64,000 nucleotides of DNA from Streptoalloteichus hindustanus (GTDB lineage Bacteria > Actinomycetota > Actinomycetes > Mycobacteriales > Pseudonocardiaceae): assembly GCF_900129375.1 (NCBI RefSeq), contig NZ_FQVN01000001.1, forward strand, positions 1,054,001 to 1,118,000, given 5' to 3'. The notes beneath the pieces were generated by a model. That model made no database searches. It was given only the letters and a program-made list of their open reading frames with translations, and was not told the origin of the DNA. Numbering within the stretch: position 1 is the first letter of the stretch; each line of letters begins with the position of its first letter. A program made the translations under genes and the position numbers. Shown piece by piece: positions 9,552 to 17,615 of this stretch.

Positions 9552-10316
9552 TCAGGCGACCGGCGTGAGCTTCGGGCGCTTGGCCCGCACCCCGTCGCCC
9601 GAGGACTCGCCGCGCAGCCGGCGGCCGATCCACGGCACGAAGTGCTCCTTCGCCCAGCGCAGGTCCTCCCGGCGCAGCGACACCCAGTCGACGGGCGGGG
9701 CGGGCGGCCACGGGTCGTCCCACCGGCTCTCGACCTCGACGCCCAGGGCGTCGCAGGCCCGCAGCGCCACCCGCTCGTGCCCCTCGGGGGACAGGTGCAG
9801 CCGGTCGTCGCCCCACGCGCGCGGGTCGTGGAGCACGGTCATCGACCACAGGTCCACCACGCGGCAGCCGTGGCGGTCGGCGGTGGCCCACAGGTGCGTG
9901 TTGTAGGTGGCGACCTTGCCCCGCAGGTGCTTCATCACCGGGATCTGCTTGGTGTCGAACCCGGTGCAGATCACCACGTCCGAGCCGGCCGCGCGCATGC
10001 GGGCGACCGCGTCGTCGAACAGCGCGGCCAACGCGTCCGGGTCGCTGCCCGGCCGCAGGATGTCGTTGCCGCCGGCGCAGAACGTGACCAGGTCCGGCCG
10101 CAGCGCGATCGCCTCCGGCACCTGCTCGTCGACGATCTGCTGGAGCAGCTTGCCGCGCACGGCGAGGTTGGCGTAGCGGAACTCCGGGCGGCCCACGGCC
10201 AGCCGCTCGGCGAGGCGGTCCGCCCAGCCGCGGAAACCGTCGCCGTCGAGCGCGGGGTCGTCCAGGCCCTCAGTGAAGCTGTCCCCGATCGCGACCAGGG
10301 CGTTCCACCGGTGCAC
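9552..10316 (-). CDS. SGNH/GDSL-family hydrolase
   Basis: The 254-residue protein has the four SGNH blocks: ALVAIGDSFTEG (nucleophile serine), LAVRGKL (oxyanion glycine), CAGGNDIL (asparagine) and a C-terminal DRLHLSPEGH (aspartate and histidine). Such enzymes are esterases or lipases of small acyl or acetyl substrates. No signal peptide is present, so it is probably cytoplasmic. I set the start at the GTG at 10316 because GGAGGG lies 9 bases upstream; longer frames reach into the inverted repeat at 10372. The substrate is unknown. Confidence 0.85.
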   Translation of the reverse strand: MHRWNALVAIGDSFTEGLDDPALDGDGFRGWADRLAERLAVGRPEFRYANLAVRGKLLQQIVDEQVPEAIALRPDLVTFCAGGNDILRPGSDPDALAALFDDAVARMRAAGSDVVICTGFDTKQIPVMKHLRGKVATYNTHLWATADRHGCRVVDLWSMTVLHDPRAWGDDRLHLSPEGHERVALRACDALGVEVESRWDDPWPPAPPVDWVSLRREDLRWAKEHFVPWIGRRLRGESSGDGVRAKRPKLTPVA

Positions 10317-10371
10317 GGCTTTTCTCCCTCCAGAGGTGTCCCGACCGGACAGCATGACCCGTGGGTCTCGA

Positions 10372-10417
10372 CCTACGCGACCGTAACTGACGGTCGCGTC
10401 AGTTACGGCGCCGTAGG
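10372..10417. promoter_or_regulatory. Long inverted repeat upstream of the SGNH hydrolase gene
   Basis: CCGTAACTGACG (10381-10392), a 4-base loop GTCG and CGTCAGTTACGG (10397-10408) form a perfect 12-bp inverted repeat, extended by CCTACG (10372-10377) and CGTAGG (10412-10417). It ends 55 bases before the hydrolase start codon. The core GTAACTGAC-GTCAGTTAC looks like a repressor operator; as RNA it would also form a stable hairpin. Confidence 0.55.
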
Positions 10418-10536
10418 TTTCGGGTGGCGATGCCGGTGTCAACAGGACAAAAAGGACAGCTCGGCGCCGGGATTCCCCTTTCTGGTGAGCAAAGTCATGC
10501 CCGGCGTCGGATGACTGGTCCGACGCCGAACTGTCT

Positions 10537-10549
10537 GTCCACTGTGGAC
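10537..10549. repeat. Iterated palindrome GTCCACTGTGGAC
   Basis: Perfect 6-bp arms around a central T, intergenic, 14 bases downstream of a kinase gene end. One of a family of sites across the window (see findings). Confidence 0.8.
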
Positions 10550-10562
10550 TATTCGGAGGTGG

Positions 10563-11579
10563 TCACCGCGCTGGCGCCGCCGGCGCGCCCACCCCGACGA
10601 GCCCCGCTCCAGTCGCCCGGAGCCGGCGCTCCGCCTCCTCGTCCGCGCCGACGGCGTCCAGACCGAGCAGCGCCGCGCCCACGACGGGCGGCACCTCCAC
10701 CACCCGCACCTCGCTGCGCGGGGCCAGCACCGCACAGCTCCGCGCGATGCGGTCGATCAACGCGGGCCCGGCGCCCACCGCGACCCCGCCGCCCAGCACC
10801 ACCCGGACCGGCTCCGCGAGCAGGTCCAGCCGGCGCAGGGTGACCGTGACCATCAGGGTCACCTCCTCGACCAGCCGGTCCACCAGCCGGCCGGCCACCG
10901 GGTCGCCGGCGGCGGCGACCCGGAACAGCAGCGGGCACAGGGCGTGCAGCTCGGTCGGCGGGATCTCGCCGAAGTGCAGGCGCTCGACGAGGACGTCGAC
11001 CGAGGAGAGCGCGAAGTGCTCCAGCACCGCGGGCAGCAACGCGCTCTCCGGGCCCCGGCCGTCCGCGGCGCGGACCGCCCACCACAACGCCTCGGACGCC
11101 AGGAACGAACCGCCGCCCCAGTCACCGGAAATCCGCCCCACGGAAGGGAACCGGGACGTCCGGCCGTCCGGGGCGACGCCGGCGCAGTTGATCCCGGCCC
11201 CCAGCACGACCGCCACCCCGACCCCGTCCGGCGTTCCCGCGCGGAGCACGGCGAACGTGTCGTTGCCGACCACCGTCGACCGCGACCAGCCCAGGTCGGT
11301 CAGCGCCCGCGACAGCTCGGCCTCCTCCCGGGGGAAGTCGGCTCCCGCCAGGTAGGCCGCGGTGTGCTGGGCCAGGGGCCGCGCGTCGTCGAGGCCAGCG
11401 CGGCGCGCCGCGTCCCGGACCAGCTCGTCCAGGGTGGCCATGCTCCTGGCCAGCCCGACGTTCTGCGCCGACGCGCCCGGCCCGCGCACGCTGGCCAGCA
11501 CGTCACCGTGCGCGTCGACCAGCAGCACGTCGGTCTTGCTGTTCCCACCGTCCAGGGCGAGCACGGCCGCCTTCGGCAT
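10563..11579 (-). CDS. BadF/BadG-type sugar kinase, N-acetylglucosamine kinase-like
   Basis: The 338-residue protein has the ASKHA ATPase fold: phosphate-1 loop LALDGGNSKTDVLLVD at the start, GVAVVLGAGINCAGVAPDGR in the middle and VRVVLGGGVAVGAGPALIDRI near the end, as in eukaryotic-type GlcNAc kinases of the BadF/BadG/BcrA family. It presumably transfers the ATP phosphate to an imported sugar in the cytoplasm. It starts 5 bases after the GH4 glycosidase gene and ends the minus-strand sugar operon that begins with the ROK regulator. Because the transport system is an ABC importer and not a PTS, a kinase is needed before a 6-phospho-glycosidase can act. That order is inference. Confidence 0.8.
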   Translation of the reverse strand: MPKAAVLALDGGNSKTDVLLVDAHGDVLASVRGPGASAQNVGLARSMATLDELVRDAARRAGLDDARPLAQHTAAYLAGADFPREEAELSRALTDLGWSRSTVVGNDTFAVLRAGTPDGVGVAVVLGAGINCAGVAPDGRTSRFPSVGRISGDWGGGSFLASEALWWAVRAADGRGPESALLPAVLEHFALSSVDVLVERLHFGEIPPTELHALCPLLFRVAAAGDPVAGRLVDRLVEEVTLMVTVTLRRLDLLAEPVRVVLGGGVAVGAGPALIDRIARSCAVLAPRSEVRVVEVPPVVGAALLGLDAVGADEEAERRLRATGAGLVGVGAPAAPAR

Positions 11580-11584
11580 GGTGC

Positions 11585-12859
11585 TCAGCCCTTCGCCCAC
11601 GGCAGGAACGCGGCGTTGGCCGCCAGCAGCTCGTCGGTCAGCCGGTCCGCGGTCTCGTGCTGGCCGACCAGCGGGTGCGCCAGCAGGGCGTCCGCCACCC
11701 GGTCCCGTCCACCGTGGACGGCCGCCTCCAACGCCAGCGCCTCGTAGGCGTAGACGTGCGCGATGAGCCCGGCCATCACCGGAGGCACCGGCCGGACCGG
11801 GGCGGGAACCGCGCCGCCGGTGTCGATGGTGCACGGGATCTCCACGACGGCGTCCTCGGGCAGGAAGGGCAAAGCCCTGCCGTTGCGGACGTTCACGACG
11901 TGTGCCGCGCCACCCCCGTTCACCAGTGCCTCCACGAGCTGGACCGCGGCCTCGGAGTAGTAGGCGCCGCCCCGTTTGCCCAGCAGCTCGGGCTTGGTCG
12001 AGACCGCGGGGTCGGCGTAGATCCGCAGCAGCTCGCGCTCCACGTCGGCCACCACCTCGGCGCGGGGCCGCTCCGCGCGCTGCTCGGCGACGACCCTGTC
12101 GTGCTCGTAGAAGTACCGCAGGTAGTAGGAGGGCACGGCGCCCAGGCGGTGCAGCAGCGACACGGGCAGGCCCACCCGCTCGGCGATCTCCCCGGCGCGC
12201 TCCTGGAGCAACGCCGGCAGCACGTCCATGCTCGCGTTGGGCCCCTTGATGAGCACGCCCCGTTCCCACGTCAGGTGGTTGAGCCCGACGTGTTCGAGGT
12301 AGACGTTCTCCGGCGCCACGCCGAGGATCTCGGCGAACCACCGCTCGAAGCCGATCGCCACGTTGCACAGCCCCAGCGCGCGGTGCCCGGCCTCCAGCAG
12401 GGCTCGGGTCACGATGCCGACCGGGTTGGTGAAGTTGACCAGCCAGGTGTTCTCGCCGGCCACCGCCCGCACCCGCTCGGCGATGTCCAGCACCACCGGC
12501 ACCGTGCGCAGCGCCTTGGCCAGTCCGCCGGCTCCGGTCGTCTCCTGCCCCACGCAGTCGCACGTCAGCGGGAAGGTCTCGTCGGACCGCCGGGCGGCCT
12601 GGCCGCCGACCCTGAGCTGGAGCAGCACCGCCGAGGCGCCGTCCGCGCCCCGCTCCAGGTCGCTGGTCGTGCTCACGACCGCCGGGTGCCCCGCCGCGGC
12701 CAGGAGGCGTTGGCAGAACGCGCCGACCACGGCCAGCCGCTGCTCGTCCGGGTCGACCAGCGCGATCTCGTCGACGTCCAGGCCGCCCCGCCGGTGGGCG
12801 ATCCCGTCCACCAGCTCCGGCGTGTAGGTGGAACCGCCTCCGACGACGGTGAGTTTCAT
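11585..12859 (-). CDS. GH4 family 6-phospho-beta-glucosidase-like hydrolase
   Basis: The 424-residue protein has the NAD-binding KLTVVGGGSTYTPELV at its start, the metal cysteine in LGLCNV, NFTNPVGIVTRALLE and HVGLNHLTW. These are the marks of glycoside hydrolase family 4, which uses NAD+ and Mn2+ with a redox elimination mechanism on 6-phospho-glycosides. The start ATG has AGGAG 5 bases upstream. The gene follows the two permease genes after 221 bases with a small hairpin, and precedes the sugar kinase gene by 5 bases. It probably splits an imported, phosphorylated beta-linked disaccharide. The exact sugar is not deducible, and some GH4 members act on alpha-linkages or unphosphorylated substrates. 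Confidence 0.85.
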   Translation of the reverse strand: MKLTVVGGGSTYTPELVDGIAHRRGGLDVDEIALVDPDEQRLAVVGAFCQRLLAAAGHPAVVSTTSDLERGADGASAVLLQLRVGGQAARRSDETFPLTCDCVGQETTGAGGLAKALRTVPVVLDIAERVRAVAGENTWLVNFTNPVGIVTRALLEAGHRALGLCNVAIGFERWFAEILGVAPENVYLEHVGLNHLTWERGVLIKGPNASMDVLPALLQERAGEIAERVGLPVSLLHRLGAVPSYYLRYFYEHDRVVAEQRAERPRAEVVADVERELLRIYADPAVSTKPELLGKRGGAYYSEAAVQLVEALVNGGGAAHVVNVRNGRALPFLPEDAVVEIPCTIDTGGAVPAPVRPVPPVMAGLIAHVYAYEALALEAAVHGGRDRVADALLAHPLVGQHETADRLTDELLAANAAFLPWAKG

Positions 12860-12880
12860 CCGAACTCCTATCGGGGGAGA

Positions 12881-12900
12881 CCCCCGGCTGGCGCCGGGGG
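12881..12900 (-). terminator. Small hairpin between permease and GH4 genes
   Basis: CCCCCGGC-TGGC-GCCGGGGG is a perfect 8-bp stem with a 4-base loop, lying 21 bases before the GH4 start codon. It may partially attenuate readthrough or protect mRNA ends within the operon. Confidence 0.35.
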
Positions 12901-13080
12901 GACAGAACCGATCACCAACTGTGCTGGCACGGCGGTGGACGGCTTCGTCCGGGCCGGTGGCCGCGCGGGGAGCCCGCCAGCCGGGGAGCGGGGCGTCGAA
13001 CCGCGAACCTCACCCCGTGCCTCCCCTGCTGGCGGTCGGGTGCGGGCGGGAGTCCCGCGCCCCCGGTCGCGGGGAGGACC

Positions 13081-13953
13081 TCACCCCTTGACCCCGGTGA
13101 ACGTGATGCCCTTGACGAAGGACTTCTGGGCGAACAGGAACAGCACGATGGCGGGCAGCATCACGAGCAACGTCGCCGCCATCGTGAGGTTCCACTCGAC
13201 ATTGTGGAGGCCCCGGAAGGACGCCAGGGCCAACGACAGGGTCCAACTCTCCGGGCGTTCCCCCGCGTAGAGCAGTGGGCCGAAGTAGTCGTTCCACGTG
13301 TAGAGGAAGCAGAACAGCGCGGCGGCGGCGATGCCGGGGCGGGCCATCGGCAGGATCACCCGCAGCAGCACCCGGAACTCGGAGCAGCCGTCGACGCGGG
13401 CGGCGTCGGCGTAGTCCTGCGGGATGGTCAGGAAGAACTGCCGCAGCAGGAAGATGCTGAAGAAGTCGCCGAGCAGGTAGGGGATGACCAGCGGCCACAA
13501 CGTGCCGGTCAGGCCGAGGCGGGCCCACAGGATGTACAGGGGCACCGCGACGACCTGCGGCGGCAGCAACATGGCCGCCACGACGGCGAAGAAGGCGAGG
13601 TTCCTGCCGCGCCACCGCAGGCGGGACAGCGCGTAGGCGGCCGGGATGCTCGTCAGCAGCATGCCCGCGGTGGCCAGTCCCGAGTACAGCAGGGAGTTCC
13701 CGAGGTAGGACAGCATCGGGGCCTTGGCGAAGACCTCGGCGAAGTTCTCCCAGCGCCACTCTCCCGGCCAGAGCTGGGTGGTCAGCGTCTGCTGGTCGGA
13801 CATGACCGCGGTCAGGGCCATGAACAGCAACGGCAGCAGGAACATCAGGCCGAGGGCGATGGCGATGCTGTGCACCGCGATCCAGTGCAGCACCGACCCG
13901 CCGCCGGGCCGTGCCGTCCGTCGGGCGGCTGGTGCGCCCAGCGCCGTCGTCAT
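13081..13953 (-). CDS. Sugar ABC transporter permease, MalG type
   Basis: The 290-residue protein has six hydrophobic segments and the EAA loop motif of inner-membrane importer subunits (DYADAARVDGCSEFRVLLRV), with the family ending FAQKSFVKGITFTGVKG. It forms the second half of the membrane channel with the product of the gene upstream, whose stop overlaps this ATG by four bases (ATGA). Together with the lipoprotein encoded at 14950 it makes a CUT1-type carbohydrate importer. No ATPase gene is in the operon, so a shared MsiK-like ATPase elsewhere in the genome is likely. Confidence 0.9.
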   Translation of the reverse strand: MTTALGAPAARRTARPGGGSVLHWIAVHSIAIALGLMFLLPLLFMALTAVMSDQQTLTTQLWPGEWRWENFAEVFAKAPMLSYLGNSLLYSGLATAGMLLTSIPAAYALSRLRWRGRNLAFFAVVAAMLLPPQVVAVPLYILWARLGLTGTLWPLVIPYLLGDFFSIFLLRQFFLTIPQDYADAARVDGCSEFRVLLRVILPMARPGIAAAALFCFLYTWNDYFGPLLYAGERPESWTLSLALASFRGLHNVEWNLTMAATLLVMLPAIVLFLFAQKSFVKGITFTGVKG

Positions 13954-14942
13954 CGCGCCTCCCCCGTTCCCGCGGCGGACCGCATGCGCCGGATCAGCAC
14001 CACCGTGCAGGCGAAGGAGACGAGGAACAGCAGGGTGCACATCGCGGCGGCGTAACCCATGTTGAAGTAGCGGAACCCCTGTTGGTAGAGCCATGCGGGG
14101 AAGGTGAGCGTCGAGTTGCCCGGCCACCCCACGTTCTTGCTGTGGCCGGCGACCTCCGCCGCCCCGGAGGCGACCGACCCGCCGACCACGGCCTGGGTGA
14201 AGAACTGCAGCGACAGGATCACCGAGTTCACCACGCCGAACAGCAGCACCGGCGCGATCGAGGGCAGCGTGACGTGCCGGAACCGGCTCCACGGGCCGGC
14301 GCCGTCGAGCGCGGCGGCCTCGTACAGCTCGGTCGGCACGTCCAGCAGCGCCGCCAGGATGATGATCATCAGTTCGCCGGAGCACCAGAGCATCAACAAC
14401 GTCAGCGAGGGCTTGGCCCACGCCGGGTCGGTGAACCAGCCGGGCGGCGAGTCGATCCCGATCGCCCGCAGCCCGGCGTTGACCGGTCCGGTCCCCGGGT
14501 TGAACAGGAAGACGAACGCGAGGGTCGCGGCCACCGGCGGGGCCAGCGCCGGGAGGTAGAACACCGTGCGGAAGAACCCGACGCCGCTGCGCAGCCTGGC
14601 CAGCACCGAGGCCGTGCCCAACGCGAACACCACCCGCAGGGTCGTCAGGACCACGACCATCCACAGGGTGTTGTACGCGGCCGTCCGCGCGACAGGGTCG
14701 CCGGTGAGCAGGTGGACGTAGTTCCGCAGGCCCACCCACTCCGGCGGGTTCAGCCCGTCGGAGCGCGTGAACGAGAAGAACACCGTCGCGACGAGCGGGT
14801 AGCAGAAGAACAGCCCGAAGCCGAGGAGTGCCGGGGCGAGGAAGCCCAGGACCACCAGGCGGTGGCGGCCCCGCCGGCGGCGGCGGGGGAGCGGGGGCGG
14901 GGCGGCGGACGCGGCGGGCGCCCGTTCGACTGTCGCGGTCAT
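13950..14942 (-). CDS. Sugar ABC transporter permease, MalF type
   Basis: The 330-residue protein has an arginine-rich cytoplasmic N-terminus (PLPRRRRRGRHRL), about six membrane helices and the EAA loop ELYEAAALDGAGPWSRFRHV. A hydrophilic insertion between helices (VGGSVASGAAEVAGHSKN) is longer than in many homologues. It follows the binding-protein gene by 7 bases and overlaps the second permease gene. It probably carries the sugar recognised by the lipoprotein through the cytoplasmic membrane. Confidence 0.9.
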   Translation of the reverse strand: MTATVERAPAASAAPPPLPRRRRRGRHRLVVLGFLAPALLGFGLFFCYPLVATVFFSFTRSDGLNPPEWVGLRNYVHLLTGDPVARTAAYNTLWMVVVLTTLRVVFALGTASVLARLRSGVGFFRTVFYLPALAPPVAATLAFVFLFNPGTGPVNAGLRAIGIDSPPGWFTDPAWAKPSLTLLMLWCSGELMIIILAALLDVPTELYEAAALDGAGPWSRFRHVTLPSIAPVLLFGVVNSVILSLQFFTQAVVGGSVASGAAEVAGHSKNVGWPGNSTLTFPAWLYQQGFRYFNMGYAAAMCTLLFLVSFACTVVLIRRMRSAAGTGEAR

Positions 14943-14949
14943 GGCGGGC

Positions 14950-16278
14950 CTACTTGCCGCCGAGCGCGGCGTTGTCGTCGATCTGCTTGGCCAGCGCGGC
15001 CAGCCCCTCGTCCAGGTTGGCCACCTCGCCGTTGAGCCACCGGGTGGCGAAGTCCTCGGTGAACTTCACCGCCGAGGCCAGGGTGGGGCTGCTCGGCGAG
15101 CTGGCCAGGTTCGGGCTCTCGGAGATCTTCGTGAAGGTCTGGAAGTTCTCGTCGGCCTGGAGCTTCGGGCTGCGCAGCGCGTCCCTGGTGGTGGGCACGT
15201 TCTTCAGGCCGTTGGACAGCTCCACCAGCGCGTCGGTGTCGGTCGTGAGGTGCTTGACCAGTTCCCACGCCGCGCCGGCGTTCTTGGCGCCGCGCGGGAT
15301 GCCGATGATGGTGCCGGTGGCGTAGCCGGTGCCGTGCAGGTTCTGCCGCGAGTCGGCGACGGGGAACGGCGCGGTGCCGTAGGCGAGGTTCGGCGAGTAC
15401 TGGGAGACGAACGCGGTGCGGTACTCACCGTCGATCATCATCGCCACCCTGCCCTGCTGGAAGGCGTTGTCGGCGGAGTACTGCTGGCCGGCCGAGGCGG
15501 TGAACTTGGCGAGCCGGTCCCTGCCGTAGAAGTCCACGAGCTCCTTGAGCCAGGTGAACATCTCCTTCCACCCGGGGTCGCTGGCCAGGGCGGAGGAGCC
15601 GTCCGGCTTCTGCCACCGCGCGTTCCAGTGCGGCGCGAGCATCTGCGGCCGGTGGTTGTAGAAGTTGATGGTGGGCACGAACCCGGCGACCTGGATGGAG
15701 CCGTCCGGGTTGAACACCGTCAGCCTCTTGGCGATGTCGGTCAGCTCGGACAGCGTCCTGGGCGGGCTGGTGATCCCGGCCTTCGCGAAGAGCTCCTTGT
15801 TGTAGTACAGGCCGTAGACGTCGGCGAGCAGGGGCATCGCGCACCGCGTTCCCCGGTACTCGGTGTAGTCGCGGACCGCCTTGGGGATCTGGTCGAGGTC
15901 GACCTTGTCGCGCTCCAGGTAGGGGCCCAGGTTCTGCCACGCGCCCGTGGAGCAGTACTGGCCGAGTTGGTCGGTGGAGAACGAGATCGCCACGTCCGGC
16001 GCGGTGCCGCCCCTGATCGACTGGAGGATCTTGTCGTCGTCCTGGCTGCCCTCGCTGCGGACGGTGATGTTGGGGTGCTTGGCGTGGAAGCCGTCGAGCA
16101 CCCGGTTGAGGGCGGCCAGCTCCCGGTCGGCGAAGTTGCTCCAGACCGAGACGGTCACCTGCTCGTCCGACCTCGGCGCGGGGGCGGCGCCACCGCCGCC
16201 GGCGCCGCCGGTCGTGCAGGCCGCGACGAGCAGGCCGGCGGCCACGGCGAGTAACGCGGGGCGTCGTGAGGTGCCCAT
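14950..16278 (-). CDS. Extracellular sugar-binding lipoprotein of an ABC importer
   Basis: The 442-residue protein begins with a lipoprotein signal peptide ending LLVAAC (lipidated Cys 21), then a family-1 solute-binding domain (VTVSVWSNFADRELAALNRV, DVYGLYYNKELFAKAGI, GRVAMMIDGEY). It would be anchored outside the membrane and deliver an oligosaccharide to the two permeases. A GGAGGG site lies 4 bases before the ATG. The gene is 17 bases downstream of the ROK regulator gene, so both probably share the promoter with the palindromes at 17498-17528. Confidence 0.9.
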   Translation of the reverse strand: MGTSRRPALLAVAAGLLVAACTTGGAGGGGAAPAPRSDEQVTVSVWSNFADRELAALNRVLDGFHAKHPNITVRSEGSQDDDKILQSIRGGTAPDVAISFSTDQLGQYCSTGAWQNLGPYLERDKVDLDQIPKAVRDYTEYRGTRCAMPLLADVYGLYYNKELFAKAGITSPPRTLSELTDIAKRLTVFNPDGSIQVAGFVPTINFYNHRPQMLAPHWNARWQKPDGSSALASDPGWKEMFTWLKELVDFYGRDRLAKFTASAGQQYSADNAFQQGRVAMMIDGEYRTAFVSQYSPNLAYGTAPFPVADSRQNLHGTGYATGTIIGIPRGAKNAGAAWELVKHLTTDTDALVELSNGLKNVPTTRDALRSPKLQADENFQTFTKISESPNLASSPSSPTLASAVKFTEDFATRWLNGEVANLDEGLAALAKQIDDNAALGGK

Positions 16279-16295
16279 GTGCCCTCCAGAGGTGG

Positions 16296-17486
16296 TCAGC
16301 GGGGGGTGGACGGGGGGACGGCCGGGAGCCCGAAGACCTGCTCGCGGGCCACGGCCAGCGCCGAGCGCAGCGCGCCCGAGCGGACCGCGCCGGGGCCGGC
16401 GAGCGCGGGCTCCACGGGGGTTCGGGGGACGACCAGCCGGTGCAACTCGGCGGCCACCAGGTCGCACAGCTCCCGGACGCCGGGCTCACCGACGCCCACG
16501 GACAGCAGCACGAGCTCGGGGTCGACCACGCTGACCACGCCGGCGACGCCGGTGGCGACGCGGCGCGCGACGTCGGCGAGGAACGGCCGGCCGGCGGGGC
16601 CCGCGGCCAGCGCCCGGCGCAGCGCGCCCCACCCGCCGCGGGCCGGCAGGCCGTGCGCCTGCCCGAGCCGGGTGATCGCGGCGGAGCTGAGCAGGGAGCC
16701 GAACCGGGCGCCGTGCCGGTCGACGCCGGTGTCGTGCTCGGCCCGGTCGGGCACCCGCATCCAGTCGATCTCGCCGGCGCCCCCGGTGGCGCCGCGCAGC
16801 AGCGTCCGGTTGATCACGACGGCGGAGCCCACGCCGGGGTTGATGGCCAGCAGCACGAAGTCCCGCACGTCGCGGGCCCGGCCGCTGGCCATCTCCTCGA
16901 CGGCCACCAGGTTCACGTCGTTCTCCACGACGACCTCGGCGCCGGTCAGCTCGCCCAGCCGGCCGGGCACGTCGAAGCCCTCCCAGCCGGGCAGGTGCGG
17001 CGCGAAGCCGAGCCGCCCGGTGCGCGGGTCGACCGCGCCCGGCGAGCCGACGACGACCTGGCTCAGGTCGGCGAGGGTCAGCGCGGCCTGGGCCGCGGCC
17101 TTGTCCAGCGCCTCGACGAACGCGGTGAGCACGTCCGCGTCGCGGCCGCTGGGCATCGGGGCGTGGTGCTTGGCCAGCACGGCCCCGGTGATGTCGGCGA
17201 CCGTGATGTCCACCGCTCTCGGGGTGAGGTCGACCGCGGCCACGTGGGCCAGCGACCCGTTGACCTGCCAGAGCTGGGCGCGCGGACCGCGCCCGCCGCC
17301 CCGCAGGCCGCAGCGGCGCACCGTGCCCGCGCTCTCCAGCCGGGCGAGGAGCTGGGCGGTGGCGGGCTTGGACAGCCCGATCAGGGTCTCCAGCTCGGCG
17401 CGGGTGAGCGGGCCGCCGCCCACCAGGGCCTCGATCGCGGCGCGGTCGTTGATCTCCCGCAGCAACCGGGGGCTTCCCGCGCGCAC
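16296..17486 (-). CDS. ROK-family transcriptional repressor
   Basis: The 396-residue protein combines an N-terminal winged helix (AIEALVGGGPLTRAELETLI, then GLSKPATAQLLARLESAGTV) with a ROK sugar-kinase-like domain (DLTPRAVDITVADITGAVLA, VVVENDVNLVAVEE, LLAINPGVGSAVV). The usual zinc-binding CxCGxxGCxE motif of ROK kinases is not visible, which favours a pure sensor-repressor over an active kinase. GTG at 17486 is preferred because AGGGAGG precedes it by 4 bases. It heads the sugar operon and lies just behind two palindromes, so autoregulation with sugar as inducer is the natural model. Confidence 0.85.
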   Translation of the reverse strand: MRAGSPRLLREINDRAAIEALVGGGPLTRAELETLIGLSKPATAQLLARLESAGTVRRCGLRGGGRGPRAQLWQVNGSLAHVAAVDLTPRAVDITVADITGAVLAKHHAPMPSGRDADVLTAFVEALDKAAAQAALTLADLSQVVVGSPGAVDPRTGRLGFAPHLPGWEGFDVPGRLGELTGAEVVVENDVNLVAVEEMASGRARDVRDFVLLAINPGVGSAVVINRTLLRGATGGAGEIDWMRVPDRAEHDTGVDRHGARFGSLLSSAAITRLGQAHGLPARGGWGALRRALAAGPAGRPFLADVARRVATGVAGVVSVVDPELVLLSVGVGEPGVRELCDLVAAELHRLVVPRTPVEPALAGPGAVRSGALRSALAVAREQVFGLPAVPPSTPR

Positions 17487-17497
17487 CGGGCCTCCCT

Positions 17498-17528
17498 TGG
17501 TCCGGACCACTTCTGGGAACTTCCCAGA
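17498..17528 (-). promoter_or_regulatory. Two palindromic operators upstream of the ROK-led sugar operon
   Basis: TCTGGGAACTTCCCAGA (17512-17528) is a perfect 8-bp inverted repeat around one base, and TGGTCCGGACCA (17498-17509) is a perfect 12-bp palindrome next to it. Both lie 11-42 bases before the regulator start codon. The first is a good ROK-repressor site. The second resembles the DasR element TGGTCTAGACCA with two central changes. Confidence 0.65.
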
Positions 17529-17615
17529 CGGTAGGGACCGTAGTGACGCGCGCCACGTCGGGTCAATGGGCCGTTCGGCCGCGTCGCGGTGCGAGCGAAC
17601 TAACGCCGGGGGCCC

